Below are positions 23,401 to 38,400 of a stretch of DNA of 50,644 bases, in pieces. The stretch spans positions 56,983 to 107,626 of the forward strand of contig KN882991.1 in NCBI GenBank assembly GCA_000934455.1, read 5' to 3'. Source of the DNA: Apostichopus parvimensis (taxonomy: Eukaryota; Echinodermata; Holothuroidea; Aspidochirotida; Stichopodidae). A program made the position numbers and the translations under genes. The notes beneath the pieces are model-generated. The model was given only the letters and a program-made list of their open reading frames with translations. It ran no database searches and was not told the DNA's origin. Numbering within the stretch: the first letter of the stretch is position 1; every line of letters begins with the position of its first letter.

Positions 23401-26400
23401 AAAAGCTTCCCAGATAAAAAATCATATAAGAAAAGTATCCTAAGTAGAAAAAGATCACCATTCTCACCTCAGTGCTTTCTTGATTATCAACAGTAAAAAC
23501 AATATGTGGTCTCATTATAATGTTGAATCTTGCACCAGTAATTGTTAGAGTGTTTCCACCCCTATAGGTAAAGAGCAAGAACAGATTTAATGGATTATTC
23601 AAAGGATTGGTTCAGTTGTCATACATGTTTATGTTATATGAAAGAGGACAATAAAAGAAACACAATGGTGAAAAAACTGTTTAAATATCTTTTTTGGTTA
23701 AAGAGATATTCAAGTGTAAAGTTTTATCAGATTGTGTAGAAACTGCTGAAATCTGACTAGCTGTGATGTCACATCCTCACAGTCCTGAAAAGTCTTTGTT
23801 TTTTTCTCTAAATATTTTGTGAGATTTCATGACTTTCAACCAAAAGATATGTCAGGAGATCCCATATTTGTCAAAGGAAGTATTTGAGATTAAACATCTG
23901 AAGAGTTTTTCATTATATTATTTTCAAATGTGTTCAAAAATGTATATAATTTTTAAAGAAATATATTCACAAATGTTAAGGAAGTGAGGATGTGACATCA
24001 CATCCTCACAGAAAGTCTTTCTATACCAGTCGTTTTCAAAGAAATTTTGATATCTTCAAAGTGTCATATCTCCTTAACAGAGCATGCTATCATGGTAGTT
24101 TCTTCACTATTCTTTTTGTCTTTTTGTGCTCTGTCATACAAAATAGACATGTCAAACACCTCAACCAAACCTTTAATTAAAAGTTTTGAGATTTCACACA
24201 GACAGTCTGAACTAGTAACAACTTAAAACCCAACATTTGTTACTTTCCTTTCAAAGGCTTCATAGTTGTTCTGTTGAAAAGACCCAAAAAAAATGAAAAG
24301 ATAAAAATTGCTCAATTGCTATAAGGTTTTTCCACCTAAAATGATGCAGAAAATTTATGGCAAAACCAGAGCTTCTGCCATTGGTTTGTCTTGTATGAAT
24401 AATGCCCAAATCCTCTACTCACACTAAACTATATCATACTTTCACAATTCATCATTCAAGTTCAAACACTCATGTTTCACCATAAATATTTATTATGTTC
24501 ATAACTCAGATACATTAAAGGCATAGTCTGGTGGAAGATTTGGATACTTTGTCCTCATAGTTCTTATTTTATCTTTCTAACCATGTGAAAATTGTCCCCA
24601 TTCGATGTTTTCTTCTTGTAGAAATCTGGTTTTCAAATTCACCAGTTTCTATCAAAAGCACAACTGGTTCGAACGCATCAATTAGGTGAATGACGTAGTG
24701 CAGGCAAAAAGGCAACATGAGCGACTTGAAGTTAGCACTCACATTTGCGCAGCAGATACACTCTCGTGTGTACACGCACAGGTGATTGCCTATTACGTAC
24801 ACATCGTGAACGTAGGAATACACAGCCTACCATGCCCAGTTGGTACGTACATATAGCGTTGCTGTTCTTGTTGTGATTACTGTAGGAACTGTATGGAACG
24901 TGGATATGACGCAATCTGCATTTGCGAAGATGACATCACATTCTCTATTGTTCAAAGTATATTTGAAGTATCCATCTTCAACAAAATCGTTCAACAAAAT
25001 CGTTCAACAAAATCAACAAAATCGTTTCTCTGTCAAACGCAACATTAGTGTTCTCATATTTTGAAAACATGCTACCAGACAATCCTTTTAATTTAATTAT
25101 ATGATCAACAATTAAATAGTCCTTTACCACACAAAAGATTGTTATACCACACCATACCTAATTGACCATTATACCACACCATACCTCATTGACTGTTACA
25201 CCTCATCATATCTCATCCACCATTACACCACACCATACCTAATTGACTATTACACCTCACCATACCTCACTGAACATTATACCTAACAAATATTGTTAAA
25301 CCACACCATACCTCATTGACTGTAACACCTCATCATATCTCATTGACCATTATACCTCACCATATCTCATTGGCCATTATACCTAACATACCTCTTTGAC
25401 CGTTATACCTCACCATCCCTCATTGACTTAACACCTCATCATACCTCATTGACCATTATACCTCACCATACCTCATTGACTATTATACCTCACCATACCT
25501 CATTGACCATTACACCTCACCATACCTAATTGACCATTACACCTCACCATACCTAATTGACCATTATACCTCATCATACCTTATGACCATCAGACCTCAT
25601 CATACCTCATTTATCAATATCTGAACCATCTCCATCAGGGCATAATCCATGGGCTTTCCAACCTCAAGTAAAGTACATTTGGGCTCTCAAGAAAGTAGCT
25701 CCAATGTTTAATATCAGATTGTCAACCTCCCAGTTATTGTGGACCATTATGTCATCTAACAACCACATGGAGTAGAAAACATTTGAACTTCTTAAACTTG
25801 TCAAAAGGGAGAGCCCAAGTGTGAAAGACATTAAACATAAGCTTACTGAGTGTAAGCAGACCCAACTTACGATAAGATGGACTGTTTAGGATCCACATCA
25901 GAGACTTCCGGGTCAAGAATGTATATAAATTCTGTACCATCGAGTGTTCTACTGCGATTGTCAAAACGCAACATGAGAGTGTGGCTGCTGTTTACTGTAG
26001 AGTTCACATTAATGCATTTAATGTAATCTTGTTGTATTCTGTAAAAGGAAAACATTAAGAAATATAGATAAACAAACAAGTGGAAGAACTAGTAAGAATA
26101 AATAACTTAGGCAAAAGAATGATGGTTGGAAGTAGAATAAGTTACCTAAATTGTGCAATATTGCAGGAGCTACAGTAAACACTGTAAAAGAAAAAACAAC
26201 ACACAAATCTGGCATGTGAAGACTTACACACAATAACATACTGTAATATTTTAAGCAATGAAACACATCACATACCTGCCATGACAAAACATACATACAA
26301 TAACATACTGTAACTTTGTCTGTGTTAGCATGTAACATATACCTGATATGTAAAGATAGAAATGAAAACGTAGTCTAAGCTTTTCTGTGTCAGCAATATA

Positions 26401-29400
26401 ACACACACATATCCATGGCAGACCATCAGTCTCAAATAGAGTAATATATATCGATTTAAATCGACATATACCAATTTACTGCGACAAATACCAGTTTCTA
26501 ACAGCTTAAATTGACTTCTACCGATTTAAATTGACATATCATCGATTTAAATCAACATATACCAATTTAAATGATATGTAAAATAAATATGTAAAGTAAA
26601 TCGGTATATGTCAAATTGAAATCGACATCTAACAGTTTAAATAGATGATATAATCAATGAAGTCAGTATATACCATTTTAAATCAACATATACCAATTTA
26701 ATTCGACTTATACCAGTTTAAATTGACATATACTGATTTAAATTAAGATATACCAATTGTCTTCACGTGATGTATCTTCACATGACAATCATCATCGAAA
26801 TCGGGATTTGGAATATGTTAATGAGCTAAATCAATGATCTGTCAATTTTAAATAGGTAGAAGTCAATTTAAGCTGCTAGAAACTGCTATAAGTCCAAGGA
26901 ATTTGACTTCTACCGATGTAATTTGACATATCATCAAATTATTTTACTTATCATCAATTTAAATTGGTATGTGTCGACATAAATCTGTATATGTACATTT
27001 AAACTGGTATAAGTCAAACTAAATTGGTATATGTCAATTTAACATGTCATTTACCCATTTATTTTGACATATCATTGATATAAACTGGTAGATGTCAATT
27101 TCAATGAACCTATACCGATTTAATTTACATATCATTGATTTAAATTGGTATATGTTGATTTAAATCGATGATATGTTGCATTAAACTGGAATAAGTCCAT
27201 TTAAATCAACATTTTTACAAGTTTAAATCGATGATATGTCAATTTAAATCGGTAGAAGTCAATTTAAGCTGCTAGAAACTGGTATTAGAAGTTGCAGGAA
27301 ATTGGTATATGTCGATTTATATCGGTATATGTCGATTCCGAACGATTTGGGACTGATGGCTAGCCATAAGTACCTGCCATGTAAAGAGTTACACACAGTA
27401 AAAAACTGTCAGTTAGTTACTGTGTTGGCATATGTAACATTGCTAACATGATAGCAATACTGTAAGTTTGTTGACATGGTAACTTACTTTATTTGAAAGA
27501 TAAAACACAAAATGTCAATATCTGCCTCAGAGTCCAGGACTTTCAAAGCCAAAGCAGTTGTGCTCTCAATCTGTCAATAACTAACAGTTGATTGCATTTC
27601 CCTGAGAGAACACATTACCAGTTCATAATAGTGAACCACAAAGATTTTATGAAAGGACCATGACATTCTTATTATTGATCTTGCCATCCTATTACACTAC
27701 ATGAATGATATTACAGAATTTATATTGAATGTAAAAAATAAAAAAATAAAAATATGGAAGAATTCAGTGGAAAGTAATCAATTCTTTGTAAATTAATTTA
27801 GAGCACTTTCCAAAAGATTGACATGTTCAGCCTGTAACTCAGCAAGGATTGAATTACTCTTACGTTGTAATACTGCATGGCTCACTTCCAACAAAAGCTT
27901 CTATATCTCTACCGGTGTCTAGGTCTGTACCATTAATAGTTATCAATGAACCTCCAGATACTGGACCAATCTCAGGAAAGAATGATGTTAATTTTGGATC
28001 CTGTAAAAAAGAATCAATCAATGAGAAATATTATTTATGAAAATAGATGAGACAATCAAAAGACTTTACAAATAGAAACATTTGAAATCACACATAGCCT
28101 ACCATCCACCTCTCACACTGATTCTTGAAAACTATATAGAAAATCATGATATATGGAAAGAGTTTGAAAGGTTAAAATAATATCAGACTTTTACTATACA
28201 GTAAAGTCATCCTAATTCATATGTCACAACTTAATGGTTAACTTTGCATTCAAGAAATGCTTGATTGAGTATGATAAAGTGGCATAAAACTAAGGCATTG
28301 TGAAAGGAACTTGCTTAGTTAATTATATTGTTAAGTGTTACAGTAAAGGATTCATTTTACAGTTAAGAAACGACAGGAACAGCCATAGGTAATAACTTAG
28401 GTTTACTAAACCATAGACTATTATCTAATTCACTGTTACACACTGTAATAATGCAGACTCTACAGACCATGTTAACTCTAATTTATGATTAATTTGACCA
28501 TTTTAGGGTAGGTTTTTACAAGAGTTGCAGGAAAGGACATAGAAATGGTATTATCTTTCAATAGATGCCTGTCTTTTATATTTATATCACTATTAAGTCT
28601 GATATCATCATTATATTCCCATCAATGGAAACAAACCTGCCTATGTATGCTACACTATACATACATTGAACCTGCATAAAGATTGGACCTGCCTATATAT
28701 GCTACACTGTACAAACATTGGACCTGCCTATGTATGCTAAATGTACAAACATTGGACCTGCCTATGTATGCTACACTAAACATACATTGAACCTGTATTA
28801 AGATTGGACCTGCCTTTGTATGCTACACTGTACAAAGATTGGACCTGCCTATGTATTCTAAATGTACAAACATTGGATCTGCCTATGTATGCTAAATGTA
28901 CAAACATTGGACCTGCCTATGTATGCTTAATGTACAAACATTGAACCTGTATAAAGATTGGACCTGCCTTTGTTTGCTACACTGTACAAAGATTGGACCT
29001 GCCTATGTATGCTACACTGTACAAAGATTGGACCTGTCTATGTATGCTAAACTGTATAAAGATTGGACCTGTCTATGTATGCTACACTATACAAAGATTG
29101 GACCTGTCTATGTACCCTACACTGTACAAATTATTCCAATACATTGTCTTTCACTTCCTTCCTTTTTTACCCATGTAAAACCCATAAAGGCTAATCACAG
29201 TACTTTGGAAAGTCTTGTTACTAATGATGAATCTATTAAGTCAAATCAGTATTTAGGAAACTAAAACAAAAACGTAAATCCAAACAAAGGAATCACTTTC
29301 ACAGTAGGAAGGCTAGCTAGCAGGCTCAATAGGAATGCAGGGAAAAACACCACCTATGAAAACTATACTAAGATAATTTCTCACATTATATACCTGCAAA

Positions 29401-32400
29401 CAACCTGTTGATAAACATCAAATGATCCCCATGAAGATTGTTACCATGTTTCATTGACTAAACCTTCTACTGAAAACCTGAATGTTGTCAGCAAACCAAA
29501 ACTCTTGAAATACACCGCCTCACACAAAGTCTGGTATCTTAACACAAACAGAAAAATACTAATGAAAGTATATGTACTCACATTGTAAGAGAACGTAACA
29601 TCCCCCTGTGAAGTCCTGTCATCCCTTAATCCTACAGAGACCAGACCCATCTTCACCACTGATAATCCTGACAAACATGTAACACTGAAATATGGCCAAA
29701 AGAAAAGTATTGTATAAAGTACTGTTTATTAAAGGAGTAAGGGCTCAACAATACTGAAGGATGTACAGAAGATGATATCCTTATTATTGCTGGTTGCAAA
29801 AGTGATTATATATTATAAGTCACTGACCAATGGTCCTTATGATACCATAAAGAAATCCAGCAATTACTCAACTTGAAAAAGGTCCTCCATGGGAGGCACT
29901 TGACCCCCCCCCCCCTTCTGCAGATTTTAGATATTGTTTACATTTGTTGATATCACAGCTGAAAAATGGAAAATTACACAAATGTACCTTTAAAGTTGGC
30001 AATGATAGCACTAATTTGCATCTAAGCCTGCATAAAATGCCATAAATAGGAGAGGGGCATCTCTTCCCCTTAGACCCCTCCTCACCCTACATTTGTACCC
30101 CCTCCCCCCAAATCTGTAACTCTGGATACAGACATGATGTTATCACCGCATGTACCTACAAAAAAATGACTTATTACATGAACCATCTGCAATATACTGT
30201 TAAACACAACTTTCTCACCTTTCCCCAACCATGTACTGATCTTCATAACGTCCATGATCACACAAAACATCAGCTAGTTTGACTTCCTCAATATCTGAAA
30301 ATCTCTGGCCCAGGTCAGTGCCGATAATTTGAACCATGGTCTCTCCTTCGATTGGGCCACTATTTGGTTCAATCTAGAAAATGATGAGATGGAATTGTGG
30401 CAAAGATACTCATAAGTAAATAAAAAATAACCCAACATTTTGTGGTCACCATGCCCACTGAGGCTTGGTCTTCTGCCTCAACTTATAAGGATTAGATAAC
30501 TATCGAAACATGTCAAGATTCTCTACAAAAGCAGTATAAGAAAGGGAAATGTACACATAGAATATCATTGAAACATCCTCATGTTCTGAACTTGAAACAT
30601 CCTCATGTTCTGAATCAGACAAGGCAGACACAGATCCAGGCGAGTGTGGGTGTGTTTACCTCCCCCCCCCCCCCCCCCCCCCCCCCCCCGCCCAAACCAT
30701 CTATTCAACTTCACACAAATGTTCCAAGTATTCAAAATTGGTACAATCTTAGGTTAGATTAAACACAATTAAGGACTCAAATTATACTCTACATATGATT
30801 CAGAATCTACTATTTGCTGTTGCAGGTCCATCCTACACTGGGTTTGGCTTCAAGGACTGGTTCACATCCATGCCTTATAAAATCTTGAATCTGTCCTGTA
30901 AGGTGTAGAACTTTGGAAAAGTAGTTATAGGTTTAAAGCTGTGTTGTGTACATAATACACTAATTGTGTTAATATCTTGTTAATTTATGTACAAGGTAAA
31001 CATGTTGTTATTTAACTATTACCAATGTGATCTGAGGCCGATCTGTACACTCTTGCTGTATTCCTTGGTTGCAGTTTTCTCTGACATCACATAATGACTG
31101 CGATGAACACCAAATACACATTAACACAGGAGGAGTTGTTATATTGGACAAACAGCGACTGCAATCTGGTCTGTCCACAGAACATTTGTACAGAATCACT
31201 GAAATGAAAAGAAACATAATAGAAAGATGAAATGTAATCCATCCACTGTACAGAAAAATCAGATGAAAACTTTTGACAGTTTGCTTCTGGAATGAAAGAT
31301 ATTATAATCAACATTCCAACATAGAAGTCAGGAGAAACAAGTCTTCCCTTAAATTAAAATATGCAAAGAAACAAAGGTGTTCTTAAATCAGTTTGCTTAA
31401 AAGTTTACTGGCAACGGTATTCTTTTGGTCATTCAAATCTACTCAGTAACAGAAATACTTTAAGATAACACATTTGTTAGTCTGTTAGTTAAAGATATGA
31501 AGTTACAATTAAGCATAATGACAGCTTCAGAGGTAAACATACCATTATTGGTCCCATCAATGTATACCTCCCTCTCTTTCCATCTTAGGTTTAGAGATGC
31601 ATTAACTGTCTGTTCTTCTGCTGTGTATGTGTACTGAAAAAATAGGACATAAACATCTTATTTGTAACATAAATTCAGTAAACGAAATCTAACAAGTTGT
31701 TTGACAACTGTGCCAACAATAAAATAACATAATGGCATTTCTATAAGTTCTTGTACACCTGAACAATACTTTATACTTTTTTTCAGTATTTTCACTTATA
31801 AGATTTGCATAGATCTAACCATGAAAAAAACAAAAGTATTTGATATGTTTTCAGACATTGATAAAGTCCCCACCCCCCTGCAAGGAAAAAGAAAAAACAT
31901 ACAACATAATTGATAGTACATTAAAACTGTCTTGCACATGTCAGCAGAATGGTATAACCTTCTTTCATTCTATTCTTGGTATCTTGGGCCATAAAATCTT
32001 AGAGGAATAAATATTTTTTTAATGAAAAAGCATTCTAAATTACAGATTGGTGTGAATGATTTGCAAAGCAACAATCAAAGTTGCTTCTTGCTATGGTAAC
32101 CTGTGGATCTGTTAGATCCCTTCAAGCTTTATGCAATTCAGCTGAATTGCAATCTCATAAACTTGCTTTTATTTCTCAGTTGGTAAAACACAATCCCATC
32201 AAAGATTACAAATCTAAAATTGGTGACCATGTTTTACCTGTGTCTCTTCACAAGTGACAGTAAACTTATCCTCGCTCTTGTCAGAAACAGTGGCCTTTGA
32301 ACTGGTCTCTATTCCTTCATAACCAACAACACATTCATATTCCTGCATTGGATGACAAAATTACATTAATTGTTAACATTTCCTTCAGCTAGCCAACATG

Positions 32401-35400
32401 TAAAAATGGAGAATACTAAACCAACTTTCAATAACATAAGTGTATGTTAATGAGAGAGTAATAAATAAATTTGATTTAATCGTCAAACATTCTTTGTCAG
32501 ACACTTTTAGTCATTTGCACAAACTCAGAATATTTCTCTCAACTATTTGACATCAAAGCTTGATTGGAGTGCAGTATATATAAATTATGTTAAACTACAT
32601 CAATTTTTAATTAATTCACTTTCAGTGCAACTTTTCAACATTTCAGTTCAGTTTATTTGTTATGTACTTACATAATATATAACAAAACCAGCAGAGTAAG
32701 AAGTGAAAGGAAGTGAAGTAAAACCCCTTGTGGGTTTAACAAGAAGATCACTCCCAGGACAAGAAAATAAGTAAACAAATGTGAGACAGTAAAAATGATA
32801 ACTGGCATAACCCCTTCTCCACCCCACCTCCCACCCCTCTCAAAAAATCAACCTCCCCCAATAGAGAAGAAAGTAAGTGGGTTACACTCGATATAAATTT
32901 TGTAAGTACACTTTAAGCTCATGTCTGAAGAAATAACTGCAGTTTGGTTTTCAAATACATAGGCAAGTTATTGCATAAGGGAATAGAACAAAGTTTTAGA
33001 CTCTTCTAACAAGGAGGTAAGACAAGAAGCGACACTCTGATTGTATGTATTCCTAGTATTATGACAGAGTTGTTAGTAACATAGAATGTAGAGAAATAAG
33101 AAGGGAAGTGGTATGTAAAAGTGAGAATGTTCAGAAGAATAAAACCATTAAGCTTAAGAACTTTCACAAAGAAGAATGAAAAACACTTGGTAGTCTACTT
33201 ACTTTGTTTGATATACTAGTAGATGCTGTGGGAGTTTGGACTATAAAGATAATTTCTCTGTTGAGACCATTAGGGATAAACGTGTCTCCAGTCTTAAGCA
33301 TAGGACAATCTTCAGATTCAATCTGTACAGGGAAAGGAAAATCAGAATAAGAAAAACTCATGGATTTAGACCTGCCCCAATAGAGGTTGAGACAGAGGAA
33401 CATAGGCGGACAGAGGAACAAAGGAGGGGAGCAGAGGAACAAAGGAGAACAAGAACAAAGGAGGGGGACAAGTATACAGGAGGGGACAGAGGAACACAGG
33501 AGGGGGACAGGAAATCAGGAGGGGGACAGGAACACAGGAGGGGGACAGGAACACAGGAGGGACAGAAGAGCACAGGAGGAGGGGGACAGAAGAACAGGGG
33601 AGGTTGTGTAAGCATTATCAGCAAAGTTATATTGTGTAGAAACTTGTCAAGAGGTGCGCAATCCAATAGCCTACACTTTGTGAATTAACTTTAAATTAAT
33701 TAATCTTTATTCTGGTGAGGGCCGGTGTGCGTGTCCACAAAAGGTGAGTTTGGCTGCAGAAGATCGGCAGGATCAGATATCCATGTATCATTGATCTAAA
33801 TCATTAGTCACAATCATTACAGGATACAGAGAGCAAAATTGTCTACTTTCCCCTCCACTGCTTCCTCTCTGAACCCGCCCCGCCCCAACCCACCCCACCC
33901 CTCTCACTGTTGCATCCACACAAAAACAACCAATAGAGTGAAAGTTTGCCATAATGTTCACCAGAAATGAAAATTACATTGACAATATGCTAGTCAGTTA
34001 TATGTTCATCTTTTGCTTACAAAGCTGAAAGTTTGACAGCATTTCTGTGCAGTGAGGACCTATTATAAGAAGAGTGAAACTAACTTGCATTTATGAACTA
34101 CTCCTACTATTCCATCTGTCACAGAATGAATAGCTCACACAACACACACTCTAACACTGCATAGTGTTAACTTCATAACCACAAACTGGTGAAGCCAATG
34201 TACTTGTCTGCTTATACACAATTCCATTTGTGTGTTCACAAAATTGCTTTCTCTTCAGTATTTTAATGACAAAAAGAATATCTTTCTACAAGCAATTCAG
34301 GGCAAAATAAAACAAAATGTATCACAATTCAGAGATGAATTGCAAATTAAATGTAGGGTTGTTAATACAATGAATAGAGAAGAATATCACATAATGTTAC
34401 GTAGGTAATAATATTTCTAATACGAGGAAAACTTCACATGCCAGTTTCACATATTCAACCCCTAGGCAAAACCTTGGACATACCCAGACATGCAACATAA
34501 AGGTGGGTAGCATTATCAAATTATATGCAACTACTTGTATCACAATTAGATTCAGCATTAATGGCATTCAACCAATGATACCACTAATTACACACTATAA
34601 GTGTGCAAGGTTCATGGGATGGTGGAATGCAGGTATTTGTGACTACATTCTGGATCAAGATGTCATCAGCACTATGTAGGAATATGTATTATCAAATTAA
34701 CACAACAACTGTTAATGTAAGATCCAGTATCACCAATTACCTGCTAANNNNNNNNNNNNNNNNNNNNNNNNNNNNNNNNNNNNNNNNNNNNNNNNNNNNN
34801 NNNNNNNNNNNNNNNNNNNNNNNNNNNNNNNNNNNNNNNNNNNNNNNNNNNNNNNNNNNNNNNNNNNNNNNNNNNNNNNNNNNNNNNNNNNNNNNNNNNN
34901 NNNNNNNNNNNNNNNNNCAAGGTTCATAGGATGGTGGAATGCAGGGATTTGTGACTACATTATAGATCAAGATGTCATCAGCACTATGTAGGAATATGTA
35001 TTATCAAATTAAACACAACAACTGTTAATGTAAGATCCAGTATCACCAATTACCCGTGCTAACGGAGCAAGGTTCATGGGATGGTGGAAAGCAGGGATTT
35101 GTGACTACATTATAGATCAAGATGTCATCAGCACTATGTAGGAATATGTATTATAAAATTAAACACAACAACTGTTAATGTAAGATCCAGTATCACCAAT
35201 TACCTGCTAATGGTGCAAGGTTCATGGGATGGTGGAGAGCAGGGATTTGTGACTCCAGTATCCATCATGTTGTCATCAAAACTGACTATGTATTATCAAA
35301 GCAAAGTGCAACCAATAAGCAGAAGGCCAAATGGCGTCCGGACCTACCAAGTATGAAGTTTGTACAAAGTTTCCTTTCTTGCAGTTATCATGTTTACAAG

Positions 35401-38400
35401 GCTTTCAGAATTTGACCTTTGTTTGACTTTCAGTAATTTCAACATGATTATTATAGAGGTTACCAAGGAACACCTACATTCCAGGTATGCAGTTCAACGA
35501 AACTGCACTATTTTAAGTTGTTTTGTTTACAAGTAAGGGCAAAATATAAAAACACTGACGAACATGATCAAGTTTGCTTAGCCTGGTTCCTTAAATTTAA
35601 CTTTCAGCATGAAATCAAAACCGAATCAAGAACGTACTAAGAACAATTTGGGTTCACCAGGGTGTCCCTTAGGTCTGACCTGTTCCATGGAAAAAAACAG
35701 TCCCAGGTAGACTGATCACACACACCTAATTCTCATGATATCATTTTGTTACTTGGAAAGAATATTTGACAAGTTCTGAATAATACCATTACCATATGCT
35801 TTGTTTGGTTTTCATAGCATGCACCACTCTGTGGTAAATGGTAACTGTATAAATACAATGCTATATCAATATATGTGTGTATTACAACTATAAAGGTTTA
35901 AAAACAAACAGTGTAAAACTGCTTTGCTAGACCTAAGTCAGTGTGACAACATGATGGTTCCAGGTTCGAGTTCTGGATACAAGGTAAACAAACATCCTAA
36001 AAAATCAGCTATAACCAGAACTACTTGTGAAGTCAGGGAACCAGTTAACATATTCAGCAATCTACTCATAGTGTCATTATACAGTCTCTCAATACATTAA
36101 AACTATAACCATGAACTAGATAACAATACTTTCAATGGGAATTACAAGATTCTCATGACAACAATATGAGCAGCCTTCCAAAAGGTTTTGGTGTCATGAT
36201 TTTGTTAGATTGTTGTCATATAATCACCTCATTTCACTTCCTTAAAAAAGAAGCATATCATACAATGGAAACACTGTGGAACTTGCTTCCTTAAAGTAAA
36301 AGCCACCAAGAAGACAGCCAGTTTACTAACTGGTAAACATTATAATAATAACGTAAAGATACAAGTTGTTATGAACATTACAAAATGTAAACAATCTTGT
36401 TACATTATAGTTTGTTGGCAATGGTACGTAATTTCTTACTCTTCATTTCTACCAGCAGAATGGTGCAAAAGGTTATGTTACTTGTAATCAATGAAATTCA
36501 CTGTATTTAGCAAGATAATGTCTGAAATTACATCTTTTGATAAATCCAAGATCATAATAACAGATGTAGATCAGGGTTGTACACTTCATGCTTTAACTGC
36601 TAATACTCACAATGACATCACCACAGAGAGAAACTCTAATGAAACTACAGGTAAAATCATCTACACACCAGTTACAATCCCAATTGGTAGAACAGTCTAC
36701 ACATCTAAAGTAAAAAAATAAACATATTCAAATGTAAATTTAAGTTTAAATATTCAGTGTTAGCTTTATAATAACATAATTCAATATATTTTAAAACACT
36801 TTCTTGAAAGAATGTTTGATCAATGTGATAACTGTGACCTGAAATATCAGGAAAGATCACAATTAATGCAGCCAATACAAATTAAAAGAGCCAAGATACA
36901 CTGCAATAGAGAAGCTTGTGATGAACAATCTATCACAAAGAGCCATGGAAAATTAATTTCCTTTAGAAAATATCACTACTTTGATGTTCTTTCATACAGA
37001 AGACACAAGACTTCAGCTGCATACTTGAGCATTCTATAAATATGATGTTAACTTACCCTGTAATTCTGTTACAATCAAAGAAGTAGTAAGGAATGCTGAC
37101 AAACTTAATGTTATATTCTGATGATGACAGAGACAGCTCAACCTCTACAGCATCCTCTGGTGTTTTGAAGGGAAAATGTATTTATTGGAGAGGAATAATA
37201 TGACAATGTTTTATGCGTAACCTTAATCCAGTCCTATCCAGGCATGGGTTTTCTACACCGGGCAAAGTTTTAATGGTTCTGCTGTCATTCAAGATAACTT
37301 AGTGTTGTTACAGATGATCAAAATTACATTTGAGCTAGCTCATCCAACCTACAAGTAGCTTCCAAAACTTAACAAAGAATGCCAAAATATTTCATATTAC
37401 ACTTTTATATGAGAGTAGAAAGTTTTCAATCGTAGACTTGTTCAATAACAAATTATACAGCAGGGAGCAAAAGCGATAGCAACTCCTATATTTTTAAGCA
37501 ATAAACCAACGTCTTGTACATTTAACCAAACAGGAACATAAAACAGCAGTAATAAATAATACAGCAGTACTCATTGAAGTTGCACACAGTTAACTGCAAA
37601 CCTACGACTGTGAATTTTATTATGCGGTCAAAAGAGCTTTTCATTTGCATAATGCTGTCTGAAGATATTTTAATATAGCTCACACTCATTATGCACAAAG
37701 CTCTTCATGAATCTCCTATCACTGTTAACATTACATTTACTGTGTAGAGAGTGTGATCAGCCTGTATCATATGGGTAATTTGAATATCATAACACTTTTG
37801 TCAAAAGTATCATTTTATTAACTAGTTACCTCCTTTAGGGATGTTTGGTAAAGTGGCCACATCAGGATTTTGACAGAGCAGCTGGTTTCTCCCACTGACA
37901 AAGGCTTCAGAGATAAAATTCCCAAAATGACACAAGTAGTTTTCATTAGTTGGGAGATGAGTAACAGTTAAGGTGACCTGAGTAAGAAATATAATAAACT
38001 CCCATTAGTCATCTATGTATATTTGTGAAAACATATATCATACCATGAATAAGAAGGTATCCTGGTATTGTTAAATAGATATAAATATATGTATGTATAA
38101 AGCACTGTTTGTGAATGATGACCAAAAAATCTAGCTGGTAATGATTATGAGAAGTACCTTGGCAATAAATGTATATCTCTAAAATATTGTAACAGAAATT
38201 AAAGCTGTTTCACACACAAATAGGAAAAATATAAAATGCCTAACAATTATTGGATATATCTAAATGTGGTGAATGATCCACAATTCTTCTTTCTTTAAAC
38301 AGCCATTCTCTGGTTTCCTATCAAACATTTTAAATGGTCCAGGCTTTATAACATTCCTGTTGTATCTGTAGGCTGATAAGGACATTGACACAACTGTCAT

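Noticed and set aside
27498..27573. Open segment with splice-like edges between plexin exons 13 and 12
   Set aside because: Exons 12 and 13 join exactly with normal IPT cysteine spacing; inserting this segment breaks phase or adds stops.
28896..29264. 122-codon ORF with LDLSMYATLYKDWTCLCML-type repeats
   Set aside because: It is the translation of the 35-bp minisatellite.
30568..30762. Proline-run ORF
   Set aside because: Created by the poly-C run.
33236..33688. 150-codon ORF and opposite-strand ORFs rich in Glu/Arg/Gln or Pro/Cys
   Set aside because: They translate the purine-rich minisatellite and overlap plexin exon 6 on the other strand.
35950..35985. GGTTCGAGTTC resembling a tRNA/SINE B box
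   Set aside because: No matching A box or cloverleaf could be found around it.
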